Shown piece after piece: positions 19,381 through 28,008 of a DNA stretch of 64,000 nucleotides; positions within the stretch are counted from its first letter, which is position 1; each line of letters starts with the position of its first letter. The position numbers and the translations under genes were made by a program. Location: the NCBI RefSeq assembly GCF_951805225.1, contig NZ_OX638201.1, positions 1,860,001 to 1,924,000 on the forward strand, read 5' to 3'. Source of the stretch: an uncultured Flavobacterium sp. GTDB lineage: Bacteria > Bacteroidota > Bacteroidia > Flavobacteriales > Flavobacteriaceae. The notes beneath the pieces are model-generated. The model ran no database searches. It was not told the DNA's origin and was given only the letters and a program-made list of their open reading frames with translations.

Positions 19381-19526
19381 TTAACACATAGAAATATAGG
19401 TTTTGGGCTTGAAAAAAGGCGTTTCACTTATTTAAAATTCACATATACAACTATGTGTGAAAGAATGAATTTCTTTTTAATATCCTTTTTCCACAAATAA
19501 AATCTATGTCTCTATGTGTTAAAATT
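19381..19526. repeat. Inverted repeat of the aacacatag family
   Basis: ttaacacatagaaatatagg on the left pairs with ctatgtctctatgtgttaa on the right, with the internal marker aaaaaggcgtttcactta. It is a relative of the elements at 56991, 60352 and 35872. It occupies the 201-bp gap between the monooxygenase and the second NIS synthetase. Confidence 0.8.
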
Positions 19527-19566
19527 AATGCGCAAACGAATTAAATAAATAAGAAAAATAATCAGG

Positions 19567-21402
19567 ATGATAACCCCAGAAAACACATTCAAAGACGCAC
19601 AGCATCTCAACTCAGCGACTTGGGATAAAGTAAATCGAAACCTACTCGCCAAAAGTATCGCAGAATTAATGCGCGAAGATGTAGCGAAACCTCAAATAAT
19701 TAGCCGCGAAGAGAATGGTTTGACCCATTTTATATTAGACACCGATAAAGAGAATATTTATTACAGTTTTTCAGCTTATCCAAGGTTTCTGAATTACTGG
19801 CATATTGTCAAAGAAAGCATTCATAAAATCGAAAATGAAGTAAAACTGGATCAAATTGATGTTCCAAATTTCTTTATTGAACTTCAGGAAACTTTCGGGA
19901 TTAACTCCTTCACACTTGCCCATTATATCGAAGAATTGCTGCATACTTTATATGCCGATGCCTTTATTCATTCAAAACGTCGTTTGTCGGCTTCAAAGTT
20001 GGCTGATGCCGATTTTCAAACCATCGAACACAGTCTTGACGGTCATCCGTGGGTAATTGTAAACAAAGGCCGAATAGGTTTTGACTCCGAAGATTATGAA
20101 AATTACACGCCTGAATCCGGTCAAAAAACACGTTTAGTTTGGATTGCTGCTCATAAAAACAGAGCAACTTTACGCCTTCAAACCGATATGAATGACCAGA
20201 CTTTTTATGAAAATGAAATTGGTTCTGAAAAAATAGAAACCTTTAGAAACAAACTAATTCAGTCGAAAGTAAATCCGGACGATTACATTTTTATTCCTGT
20301 GCATTTATGGCAATGGCAAAATAAATTGGTTATGCAATTTGCCAATGATATTGCGTCTAAACATCTTATTCCGTTAGAATTAACCGAAGACATTTATAGT
20401 CCGCAACAAAGTATTCGTACTTTTTTCAACCAAAGCAAACCCAACAAACATTACGTAAAAACGTCAATGTCAATCTTAAATACAAGTCACATTAGAGGTT
20501 TGTGTCCAAGACAATTGTCGATTGCGCCACGTTTGACAGGTTATTTGAAAGATATTCTTAAAAAAGATCAGCATTTACAAAAAATGGATGTTGTGCTTTT
20601 GGGCGAAATGGTTTCGGTGAGTTACACACATCCAAATTATAGTAAAGTTGCAAATACACCGTATCAATACAACGAATATTTGGGTGCAATGTGGCGAGAA
20701 AGTCCGATCAATTATCTAAAACACGGCGAAAATTTAATGACAATGGCAGCCTTGCTTTATATTGATGATCATGGAAAAAGTCTTGTCGAAGAATTGATCG
20801 AAAAATCAGGACTTTCGACAGAACAATGGCTAAAAGCCTATATGACGGCATATCTAAAACCTGTGCTTCAAATCTATTACCAACATTCATTATGCATCGA
20901 TCCACATGGTCAAAATGTGATTCTTATTCTCAAAGATTACGTTCCAACGCGTATTGCTCTGCAGGATTTTGTGGGCGATATTTTAATTAATGAAGAAGGA
21001 AAGAAAAAACTTCCACAGGAATTTATCGAGAATATGTTTGTCGCTTCTCCAAATCCCGAAAATGCGCCATTAACGATCCTTATTGCTGTTTTTGATGCTT
21101 TTTTCAGATATCTAAGCGATGTATTAATTACGTCAGCAAACTATTCAGAAACCTCTTTCTGGAATTGTGTTCACGAAATTATTGTAGAATATCAGCAAGA
21201 ACATCCGGAACTTCAGGATATGTTTGACAAATACAATTTATTCATTCCGGAGTTTAAACGTCTAATTTTCAATAGCCGACGTTTGTATAATGGTTATGAA
21301 GAAACAGTTGGTTTTCCACACATGAAAAAAAGCGGCTTTATTCCGAATCCGTTGCATCAATTGATCAATCAGGAAGTATTAATTGAAAAAGAAAACGCAT
21401 GA
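19567..21402 (+). CDS. Second NIS siderophore synthetase (IucA/IucC family)
   Basis: The 611-residue protein has IucA/IucC motifs: GHPWVIVNKGRIGF near residue 158, FIPVHLWQWQNK near 241 (HLWQ where most members have HPWQ), QQSIRTFF, YVKTSMSILNTSHIRG and CIDPHGQN near 442. It ends RLYNGYEETVGFPHMKKS. Two NIS synthetases with one acyltransferase and one N-hydroxylase resemble the rhizobactin 1021/schizokinen/arthrobactin logic, where two diamine hydroxamates are joined to citrate stepwise. Macrocyclic or linear diamine-succinate siderophores usually need only one. Its stop overlaps the start of the MATE gene by 4 bp (ATGA). Confidence 0.92.
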   Translation: MITPENTFKDAQHLNSATWDKVNRNLLAKSIAELMREDVAKPQIISREENGLTHFILDTDKENIYYSFSAYPRFLNYWHIVKESIHKIENEVKLDQIDVPNFFIELQETFGINSFTLAHYIEELLHTLYADAFIHSKRRLSASKLADADFQTIEHSLDGHPWVIVNKGRIGFDSEDYENYTPESGQKTRLVWIAAHKNRATLRLQTDMNDQTFYENEIGSEKIETFRNKLIQSKVNPDDYIFIPVHLWQWQNKLVMQFANDIASKHLIPLELTEDIYSPQQSIRTFFNQSKPNKHYVKTSMSILNTSHIRGLCPRQLSIAPRLTGYLKDILKKDQHLQKMDVVLLGEMVSVSYTHPNYSKVANTPYQYNEYLGAMWRESPINYLKHGENLMTMAALLYIDDHGKSLVEELIEKSGLSTEQWLKAYMTAYLKPVLQIYYQHSLCIDPHGQNVILILKDYVPTRIALQDFVGDILINEEGKKKLPQEFIENMFVASPNPENAPLTILIAVFDAFFRYLSDVLITSANYSETSFWNCVHEIIVEYQQEHPELQDMFDKYNLFIPEFKRLIFNSRRLYNGYEETVGFPHMKKSGFIPNPLHQLINQEVLIEKENA

Positions 21403-22805
21403 AAGAAGCCATTTTAAAAACACGTACTTTCTTTGGTCTTTTAAGGCGTTCTCTTGCCGGAAGCGAAAGCAATTTTACATCAGGAAGTATCAACAAAACC
21501 ATCATTTTATTGTCTGTTCCAATGGTTGCAGAACTTTTGATGGAATCTTTATTTGTTTGTTCAAACCTGTTCTTTGTGAGTAGATTAGGCACAAATGCTA
21601 TTTCTATTGCAGGCGCAACAACAACTTTTATTACGTTTTGTTATTCGGTTTCGATAGGTTTAGGAATTGCAGCATCAGCAATGATTTCGCGAAGAATTGG
21701 TGAGAAAAAATTCAAAGCTGCAGGACAAACTGCGATGCAGGTAATTTACATCACAACACCAATTGCAGCACTTATAAGCGTTGTTTGTACGATTTGGGCA
21801 ACCGATATTATGAGCGCAATGGGACTTTCTGCCGAAATGGTTCAGGAAGGAACTTCGTACGGAATCGTGATGTTTGCGTCAAGCGGATTTTTGATTCTGC
21901 GTATCGTAATAAACGGTATTTTTCGTGGCGCAGGCGATGCTTCTACAGCGATGAGAATTCTTTGGGTATCAAATGCAATCAACATTATTCTATGTCCAAT
22001 TTTCATTTTCGGATGGGGACCAATTCCCGCTTATGGTTTATTAGGCGTTGGATTAGCAACCTTAATTGCCCGAGTTATTGGCGTACTTTATCAAGCCTGG
22101 TATTTGGTAAGAGGAAAAACGGTCATGAAAATTGGTTTGGCACAATTGGTCTTTAATCTGGCTATTTTCAAAAGAATAGGAAAATTGGCTTTTGGCGGAA
22201 CGGTTCAATTTATAATTCCCGCTTCAAGTTGGGTATTTATGATTAAGATTATGTCTCATTTTGGACCTAACGCATTGGCTGGATACATTCTGGCGCAAAG
22301 AGTAACTTCTATTGCGACAATGCCAGCCTGGGGATTAGGAAATGCAGCCGGAATCTTAACCGGACAAAATCTTGGTGCCAAACAACCTGAAAGAGCCGAA
22401 AAATCAGTTTGGAGAGCCGGAATGTTAAACATGGGATTCTTGGTTTTAATTGGAATTTCGTGGATTTTCCTCGCCGTTCCCGTTGTCAAAATCTTCACAG
22501 ATATTCCCGAAGTAATTTCCTTTAGTACCAGATACATCCATTTTATTTCGATGGCATATATACTTCTGGGATATACAATGGTTATTTCGAGAGCATTAAA
22601 CGCTGCGGGCGAAGTCAAAGTCGTAACCTGGCTTTATATTTTAATGTTTTATATCGTTCAGATTCCGCTGGCTTATGCTTTAGGAATTTCTTTTGAACTG
22701 GGATCAAATGGTGTTTTTACAGCCATTCTTTTGTCTGAAATTGTATTGGCGGTTGCTTGTATAATTGTCTTTCGAAAAGGAAAATGGAAACATACTAAGG
22801 TTTAA
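21399..22805 (+). CDS. MATE-family efflux transporter, probable siderophore exporter
   Basis: The 468-residue membrane protein has about 12 hydrophobic helices and the MATE pattern: an early MVAELLMESLFV helix, GIAASAMISRRIGEKKF near residues 88-104, GIFRGAGDASTAMRILW, and a repeat of this in the second half (GNAAGILTGQNLGA). Translation appears coupled to the NIS synthetase through the ATGA overlap. Export of the finished siderophore is inferred from this context; MATE and MFS exporters often play this role in NIS clusters. Confidence 0.9.
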   Translation: MKEAILKTRTFFGLLRRSLAGSESNFTSGSINKTIILLSVPMVAELLMESLFVCSNLFFVSRLGTNAISIAGATTTFITFCYSVSIGLGIAASAMISRRIGEKKFKAAGQTAMQVIYITTPIAALISVVCTIWATDIMSAMGLSAEMVQEGTSYGIVMFASSGFLILRIVINGIFRGAGDASTAMRILWVSNAINIILCPIFIFGWGPIPAYGLLGVGLATLIARVIGVLYQAWYLVRGKTVMKIGLAQLVFNLAIFKRIGKLAFGGTVQFIIPASSWVFMIKIMSHFGPNALAGYILAQRVTSIATMPAWGLGNAAGILTGQNLGAKQPERAEKSVWRAGMLNMGFLVLIGISWIFLAVPVVKIFTDIPEVISFSTRYIHFISMAYILLGYTMVISRALNAAGEVKVVTWLYILMFYIVQIPLAYALGISFELGSNGVFTAILLSEIVLAVACIIVFRKGKWKHTKV

Positions 22806-22811
22806 AATTTT

Positions 22812-22977
22812 GTTTCACGCAGATTTTGGTGTGTTTTTGTCATTCCGAGGAACGAGGAATCTCCGCAAGTAGCTCGACAATTTAAGAAAAATACTGTGCG
22901 TTAGTTTCTTGTGGGGATTCCTCCTCCGTCGGAATGACAATAGTACTGCTGAAATCCTTTTAAAATCTGCGTGAAAA
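22812..22977. repeat. Nested inverted repeats: cgcagatttt arms around a gtcattccga hairpin
   Basis: The outer arms tttcacgcagatttt (about 22812) and aaaatctgcgtgaaa (about 22961-22975) enclose an inner hairpin running from gtcattccgaggaacgagga at about 22839 to tcctccgtcggaatgac near 22940. The inner element belongs to the family seen at 11719, 23341, 45382 and 63502. The layout suggests one element inserted into another. Confidence 0.8.
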
Positions 22978-23020
22978 AATCAACACATAAAAATATCAAT
23001 TTAATTTTAATACTATAAAA

Positions 23021-23263
23021 ATGAGCACAATAGAACAATTACACGGAGTATTTTCAAGAGCTTTTGAAATTCCTGTTGAAGCAGTAAACGACCAATTAGA
23101 ATATCAGGCTATAGCCGAATGGGATTCTATGAGTCATTTGGTTTTGGTAGAAGAACTTGAAAGCACTTATAATATCTCTATCGAAATGGAAGATATTCTG
23201 GAAATGGGAAGTGTAGCAAAAATAAAAGATATCCTTAAAAAATACGGATTCGAAATTAATTAG
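23021..23263 (+). CDS. Acyl carrier protein (stand-alone)
   Basis: The 80-residue acidic protein has the carrier-protein fold. Phosphopantetheine Ser36 sits in AEWDSMSHLVLVEELE, followed by a short helix (MEDILEMGSVAKIKDILKKY). It differs from fatty-acid AcpP (usual core DSLD) and resembles carriers that serve stand-alone adenylating enzymes. It lies between the MATE exporter and the adenylating ligase, each separated by a repeat-filled gap, so it may have its own promoter. With the ligase it could present an activated acyl or aminoacyl unit for the siderophore. It needs a phosphopantetheinyl transferase from elsewhere. Confidence 0.9.
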   Translation: MSTIEQLHGVFSRAFEIPVEAVNDQLEYQAIAEWDSMSHLVLVEELESTYNISIEMEDILEMGSVAKIKDILKKYGFEIN

Positions 23264-23279
23264 AACAAACCGCTAGACT

Positions 23280-23502
23280 TTTAATACATAGTTCCGAAGC
23301 TTAATGTCAATAAAATTTCTCGCAAAGTCACCACAATATTGTCATTTCGACGGAGGAGAAATCACAATAGAAACTCCGCAAATTAATTCGCCAATCTTTG
23401 CCGATCTACGAGTGTGATTTCTCCTCCGTCGAAATGACAAAACCTTTGCGGCTTTGCGACTTTGCCCGAAATTAATTAGGCTTCAAAACTATGTATTAAA
23501 TC
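23280..23502. repeat. Triple-nested palindrome between carrier protein and ligase genes
   Basis: Three inverted-repeat pairs are nested. The outer pair is ttaatacatagtt with aactatgtattaa. The middle pair is tctcgcaaagtc with gcggctttgcgactttgc. The inner pair is gtcatttcgacggaggagaa with ttctcctccgtcgaaatgac. Each pair belongs to a family found elsewhere in the window. The 284-bp gap holds nothing else. Confidence 0.85.
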
Positions 23503-23547
23503 ATTTTTCAATAATTACACTTAACCGATTAAAATAGACCTAAACTT

Positions 23548-24933
23548 ATGGAACTATACGATTTAATCCGAAAAAACGAAAAACTGATCTTTACAGATTC
23601 GAGTACAGGAATTTCAAAATCGATTGCAGATATGCATCAGTCTTTAGAAATTGAAAACCTGCGTTCTGTCGTTTTTATATATAATGATAATCAGTTACCG
23701 GCAATAGAAACCTTGCTGAATTTTTACCAAAGCAGATACACAATTGCCTTATTAGGAATGGGATTATTGGAGGATTTCAAGGAGAATTTAGAACAAAAAT
23801 ATACTCCGTATTATATCTACGATCCTACACGTACTGAAATCGAAGGTTACGTTACGGTAAATGCATCAGAAAGTATTGTATTGTTTAAACGAAATGTGAA
23901 TTTAATTTATCCAATACATGCCAAAACCAAGCTTCTTTTAAGTACTTCCGGAACTACAGGTTCGCCCAAATTCGTTAGACTTTCTGATGAAAATCTGGTT
24001 CAGAATGCAAAATCAATTATGGAATATATGCCAATCCGAACTGATGATGTGGTGCCGCTAAATGTGCCTATAAATTTTGTATACGGATTATCGATTTTCA
24101 CCACAAATTGTATTAAAGCAAGTCAAATTGTGTGTACGGATAAAGATGCTTTTCAGAAAGAATTTTGGGCTGATTTCAAAAAATACGGTTATTCTACTTT
24201 GGGCGGAGTTCCTTATTTTTATGAGATGTTGTACAGCATTGGTTTTTTCAAAAAAGATCATCCTTCGCTAAGATATCTTACGCATACGGGCGGAATGTTA
24301 AACCATAAACTGATCGAAGCAATTTCAGATTTCAGTGAGAAATTTGGTAAACAATTCTTTGCGCAATATGGTCAAACAGAAGCTTGTGGAAGAATGGCTT
24401 ATTTACCTCCAAAAGATTTATTGCGAAAAGGAACTTCGATTGGTTTACCAGTCAAAAACGGACGTTTTGAAATCGATAATGAAACCGACGAACTAATTTA
24501 TATTGGTCCGAATGTTTTTGGCGGTTATGCCAATATAAGAGCTGATCTTCAGTTTTTTGAGCAACAGGAAAAACTTCATACCGGAGACAAAGCCAGAAAA
24601 GACGACGAAGGTTACTATTATATTGTGGGCAGAATAAAACGAATTGTAAAATTATTTGGCGTACGCCTCAATCTCGATGAAACTGAGCTTCTTTTGAAAG
24701 ACGCTTTGGGTGGACAAACTTTTATTTGCCTGGGAATAAACGATAAACATTTGGCTGTAATGTACACAGACAAAAATTTAAACAAAGAGTTGATTCTGAA
24801 AGTCCTAAAAGCAAAACTGAATCTTCATGCTAATTCTTTAAAAGTAATGCCTATCGAAGATGTGCCGCTTACGCCAAACGGAAAAGTAAATTATCCGCTG
24901 CTTAAGGAATGGCTTGAAGTGAGTTATGCTTAG
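23548..24933 (+). CDS. ANL-superfamily adenylating acyl/aminoacyl ligase
   Basis: The 461-residue enzyme has AMP-binding motifs: LLSTSGTTGSPKFVRLS (about 131-147), QYGQTEACGRMAYL (about 273), HTGDKARKD (about 344), the hinge GRIKRIVKLFGVRLN and the catalytic Lys in TPNGKVNYPL near 445. It is shorter than typical NRPS A-domain or acyl-CoA ligase proteins because its N-terminal region is reduced. It follows the carrier-protein gene, so its likely job is to activate a carboxylate and load it on that carrier. The substrate cannot be read. In this context it could supply the acyl group used by the acyltransferase domain of the fusion protein. Confidence 0.88.
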   Translation: MELYDLIRKNEKLIFTDSSTGISKSIADMHQSLEIENLRSVVFIYNDNQLPAIETLLNFYQSRYTIALLGMGLLEDFKENLEQKYTPYYIYDPTRTEIEGYVTVNASESIVLFKRNVNLIYPIHAKTKLLLSTSGTTGSPKFVRLSDENLVQNAKSIMEYMPIRTDDVVPLNVPINFVYGLSIFTTNCIKASQIVCTDKDAFQKEFWADFKKYGYSTLGGVPYFYEMLYSIGFFKKDHPSLRYLTHTGGMLNHKLIEAISDFSEKFGKQFFAQYGQTEACGRMAYLPPKDLLRKGTSIGLPVKNGRFEIDNETDELIYIGPNVFGGYANIRADLQFFEQQEKLHTGDKARKDDEGYYYIVGRIKRIVKLFGVRLNLDETELLLKDALGGQTFICLGINDKHLAVMYTDKNLNKELILKVLKAKLNLHANSLKVMPIEDVPLTPNGKVNYPLLKEWLEVSYA

Positions 24934-25002
24934 TTTTCAGTCGCAGTATTCAGTCTCATACTAGTGCGAGCTCAATATCTTTAATACTTATTGAATGAAT
25001 TT

Positions 25003-25064
25003 CTCGCAAAGACGCAAAGTCGCAAAAGAATTACATAAACTTGGCGACTTTGCGGCTTTGCGAG
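25003..25064. repeat. Palindromic ctcgcaaagacgcaaag element
   Basis: ctcgcaaagacgcaaagtcg at 25003 pairs with cgactttgcggctttgcgag ending at 25064, across a roughly 22-bp loop. It is a dispersed family, also present in partial form at 23320 and 52222. Confidence 0.75.
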
Positions 25065-25090
25065 ATTTTTTTAGAGATCTTTTAAATAAA

Positions 25091-25123
25091 AAAAGGTTCC
25101 TGACAAAAAATCGCCAGAAACCT
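25091..25123 (-). terminator. Terminator of the TonB receptor gene
   Basis: On the minus strand, aggtttctg pairs with caggaacct and is followed by a run of seven T. It lies 42 bp past the receptor stop codon. Confidence 0.7.
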
Positions 25124-25164
25124 CTCAAATAAAAAAACAAAAAATATTATTATAATATCATTTT

Positions 25165-27552
25165 TTAGAAACTATAACCAAGAGCTAGATTAAATCTCGA
25201 ACCATTTCCTCTTGTATAGTTCGCATTTGTACCATAGAACTGAGAAGTAGTTGTGTAATAATCTGTATTGAATATGTTTTCGATTCCAAGTTTTACTCTG
25301 ATACTGTCTGTAACTTTGTACGCTGTAGCCAAATTCCATAAATTGAAAGAATGAATCGGACCTTCTCCAATTGCATAAGCGCCTTTAGCATTTGGCTGAA
25401 AAAGATCACGATCACCAACCAACATCCAGTACAATTCTACATTTAATCTCTCGTCGCCATATTTTGCATAACCCGTCACTTTTACCGGAGGAATTCTGTT
25501 TGATTTTAAGTAAATATCTGTAGGTCCGTAAAAATGTCCATCAGAATCTTTATCACCTCTTCCTTGTACATAAGCGTAGTTTCCTCCTACTGTCAATTGC
25601 TTCAGAATTTGATAATCTGCCTGAACTTCATAACCCCAAACTCTTTCCGGTAAACGTTCTGCAACTAAATAACCATCAACTTGAACCAGATTCGTTCCTA
25701 ATTTTGAAGTACTGAAATAATAAGCAGCACTTAAATTAAATTTCCCAAGCTGACTGCTAAAACCTCCTTCATAATTGTTAACGATAATAGGCTTTGTTTG
25801 TAATTTTGAAATCGCATCTTCTTTAGCATTTGTAAGTACACGACCAAGATCAAATACAGAGAAAGACTGAGAAAAACTCACAAAAGGATTAAAGAATTTA
25901 AACTTCGAATATCTCACTCCGGTATTAAATACAAAGGCATCATAAGTAAGATCACCGCCTTTTACAGCAATACTTCCTGCGCCATTTGCTCCGGTTGCAA
26001 GCGTGTTATAATCGTCAATATTGATCTTGATATTCTCTGCACGCAAACCTGCTTTTACATTAAAATCGCCAAAAATCTGCGTCGATAATTGTGCATATGG
26101 AGCAAGATTGACCATATTGATATTTGGAACCCAAACGCGCCCGTCAACAAGCTTCTGATTTGTTTTATCATTCAATAAATCAAGACCATACGTTACATCT
26201 CCTGTAAAATTTGAAGAAATTGTAAATGGCGTATTCAAATAAACTCTCACACCTTTTTTGGCAGATGCCGTTTGAGATTGTCCACTTCCGTAGAAGAATG
26301 CCGAATTAGAAAATATCGTTAAAAAGTCCTGAAAATACAGATTTGCTGTAAACGAAGTATTTCCAAAAAGCTGTTTGTTTACATACTGAAGATTTGCGTT
26401 GTGATTGTAACGTGTTCCTTCATCAACTCCAGGCCTGTTGCCCAAAATACCAATCGCCGGACTTACGCCATAAACACCATTTTTAAGGATAAAATCAGAA
26501 TCCTGATTCGAACTGAAATAATTGTACATCACCTCAATTCGCTGTTTGTCTGTTAAATCATATCCAAGTTTAGTAAAGATATTATAGGTTTTAGTTTCCC
26601 CTAATCCGTATTCCGGAGAAATAACCTGTCCTTCGCCATCACGAAAAACACCAGTTTTATCGTAAGTACCAGAAACCATATAATTAAATTTATTAAGGCG
26701 CCCGTAAAATTGTTGGTTAAATCTGTATCCTAAAGTACTGTCACCTTTAATGTTTCCGTTAGTTCCTGCTTCACTATATCCGGCAAATTTCTTTTGAGTT
26801 TTACCTGATTTTGTAATGTAATTAATCAAACCTCCATCGGCACCATTTCCGTAAATTGCTGTTGCGCCTTTGATTACCTCGATGCGTTCAATTACCGAAG
26901 GATCGATAGAACGAATTTCTCTTCCTGCTGATTTTAATGGCGTCGATTGCGGAATTCCGTCAATAAGAACCAACGGATTTCTTCCGCGAAGGGTTTGTCC
27001 ATAATTTCCTGTATTATTCGTTGCAGATCCTAAACCCGGAACTGCATAAGCCACAACATTGGCAATATTTGGACTCACAATCGATAAATCTTCGATATCC
27101 TTAGCATTAATTACTGTTACAGAAGAAGGTGTTTTTGATAATGTTTCGACCTTTCTGCTTGCCGAAATAATAATTTCATTTAGTTGATCGCCATTATTGC
27201 CCGAAGCTTCATCAAGTTTTCCCGTAAAATTCAATTGTAGATTTACCGTTTCGGTTTCATTATTGGTGATATAAATATTCTTTTCAATAGTTTCATAACC
27301 TGGCAAAGAAGCCTGCAAAGTATAGGTATTTGGAACAACTTTATTGAATGAAAAACTACCGTCACTTTTAGCTGTAGTTTTATATTTTGAACTTATAATG
27401 ATAATCGTTGCTCCTGAAGCTGATTTTCCGTCAGAAGTTGTTATTTGTCCTTTTATTTTTCCACTATTTTGTTGTGCAAAAGATGAAAAGACCGAAAATA
27501 AAAAGCTGATAATAAGTAAAAACTTTGATGTTCTTAAACTAAGATATTTCAT
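25165..27552 (-). CDS. TonB-dependent siderophore receptor
   Basis: The 795-residue protein has a signal peptide (about 1-26, ending SSFAQ), a carboxypeptidase-regulatory-like domain (KIKGQITTSDGKSASGATII, about 33-112), a plug domain (ISASRKVETLSKTPSSVTVI through VIERIEVIKGATAIYGNGAD, about 128-240) and a 22-strand-type barrel ending in aromatic Phe (FNLALGYSF). It is convergent with the ligase gene and divergent from the PepSY gene. Context gives it the role of importing the ferric siderophore made by the neighbouring operon; TonB/ExbBD must come from elsewhere. Confidence 0.92.
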   Translation of the reverse strand: MKYLSLRTSKFLLIISFLFSVFSSFAQQNSGKIKGQITTSDGKSASGATIIIISSKYKTTAKSDGSFSFNKVVPNTYTLQASLPGYETIEKNIYITNNETETVNLQLNFTGKLDEASGNNGDQLNEIIISASRKVETLSKTPSSVTVINAKDIEDLSIVSPNIANVVAYAVPGLGSATNNTGNYGQTLRGRNPLVLIDGIPQSTPLKSAGREIRSIDPSVIERIEVIKGATAIYGNGADGGLINYITKSGKTQKKFAGYSEAGTNGNIKGDSTLGYRFNQQFYGRLNKFNYMVSGTYDKTGVFRDGEGQVISPEYGLGETKTYNIFTKLGYDLTDKQRIEVMYNYFSSNQDSDFILKNGVYGVSPAIGILGNRPGVDEGTRYNHNANLQYVNKQLFGNTSFTANLYFQDFLTIFSNSAFFYGSGQSQTASAKKGVRVYLNTPFTISSNFTGDVTYGLDLLNDKTNQKLVDGRVWVPNINMVNLAPYAQLSTQIFGDFNVKAGLRAENIKINIDDYNTLATGANGAGSIAVKGGDLTYDAFVFNTGVRYSKFKFFNPFVSFSQSFSVFDLGRVLTNAKEDAISKLQTKPIIVNNYEGGFSSQLGKFNLSAAYYFSTSKLGTNLVQVDGYLVAERLPERVWGYEVQADYQILKQLTVGGNYAYVQGRGDKDSDGHFYGPTDIYLKSNRIPPVKVTGYAKYGDERLNVELYWMLVGDRDLFQPNAKGAYAIGEGPIHSFNLWNLATAYKVTDSIRVKLGIENIFNTDYYTTTSQFYGTNANYTRGNGSRFNLALGYSF

Positions 27553-27608
27553 TGATTTTAAGTTTTGGTTAGGTATTTTGCTTTTATTTAGAATGAATAA
27601 AAACAGTG

Positions 27609-27638
27609 CAAAAGTAGAAATTAATCGTTGTTTAACAA
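27609..27638 (-). promoter_or_regulatory. Promoter of the TonB receptor gene
   Basis: On the minus strand, TTG (plus 27636-27638) is separated by 19 bp from TACTTTTG (plus 27609-27616). This matches the Flavobacterium consensus TTG-N17-23-TAnnTTTG. It predicts a leader of roughly 50 nt. Confidence 0.6.
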
Positions 27639-27888
27639 GTAATATTTTGATTTATTACCCAGAAATATGATTAAGACACTTTCTTTTCATCAGAAAACCA
27701 GCGGTTTTATTGACTTTATGTACATCAATAAATGTAATCCTTAATTTTTCTGAATAACTATATATACAGATAACAGCAATAACTTTAACACGTAAATTAT
27801 TCGTTTAAGAACTACTTTTCTTCTTTCTAATATTAAAATTCTGAATGTTTTATTTCGAATTAAAAAAAGAGCATTTTTTCTAATGATA

Positions 27889-27922
27889 TTGCATGGATTA
27901 AGTCTAAATAAGTATAAATTTG
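27889..27922 (+). promoter_or_regulatory. Candidate promoter of the PepSY gene
   Basis: TTG (27889-27891), a 23-bp spacer and TAAATTTG (27915-27922) fit the upper limit of the consensus. It is 87 bp upstream of the preferred start. The rest of the 456-bp gap shows only the divergent receptor promoter and AT-rich DNA. Confidence 0.45.
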
Positions 27923-28008
27923 CGCCAGAACTTTAAAAGTTCTAATCAGTTTTATTATAACGCAAACAATCTCCCGGAACTAATTGAAAGGTTTTGGAAA
28001 CAGCATTT

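Noticed and set aside
22806..23020. Riboswitch ahead of the carrier-protein gene
   Set aside because: The structure is explained by two nested dispersed repeats and does not match any riboswitch core I know.
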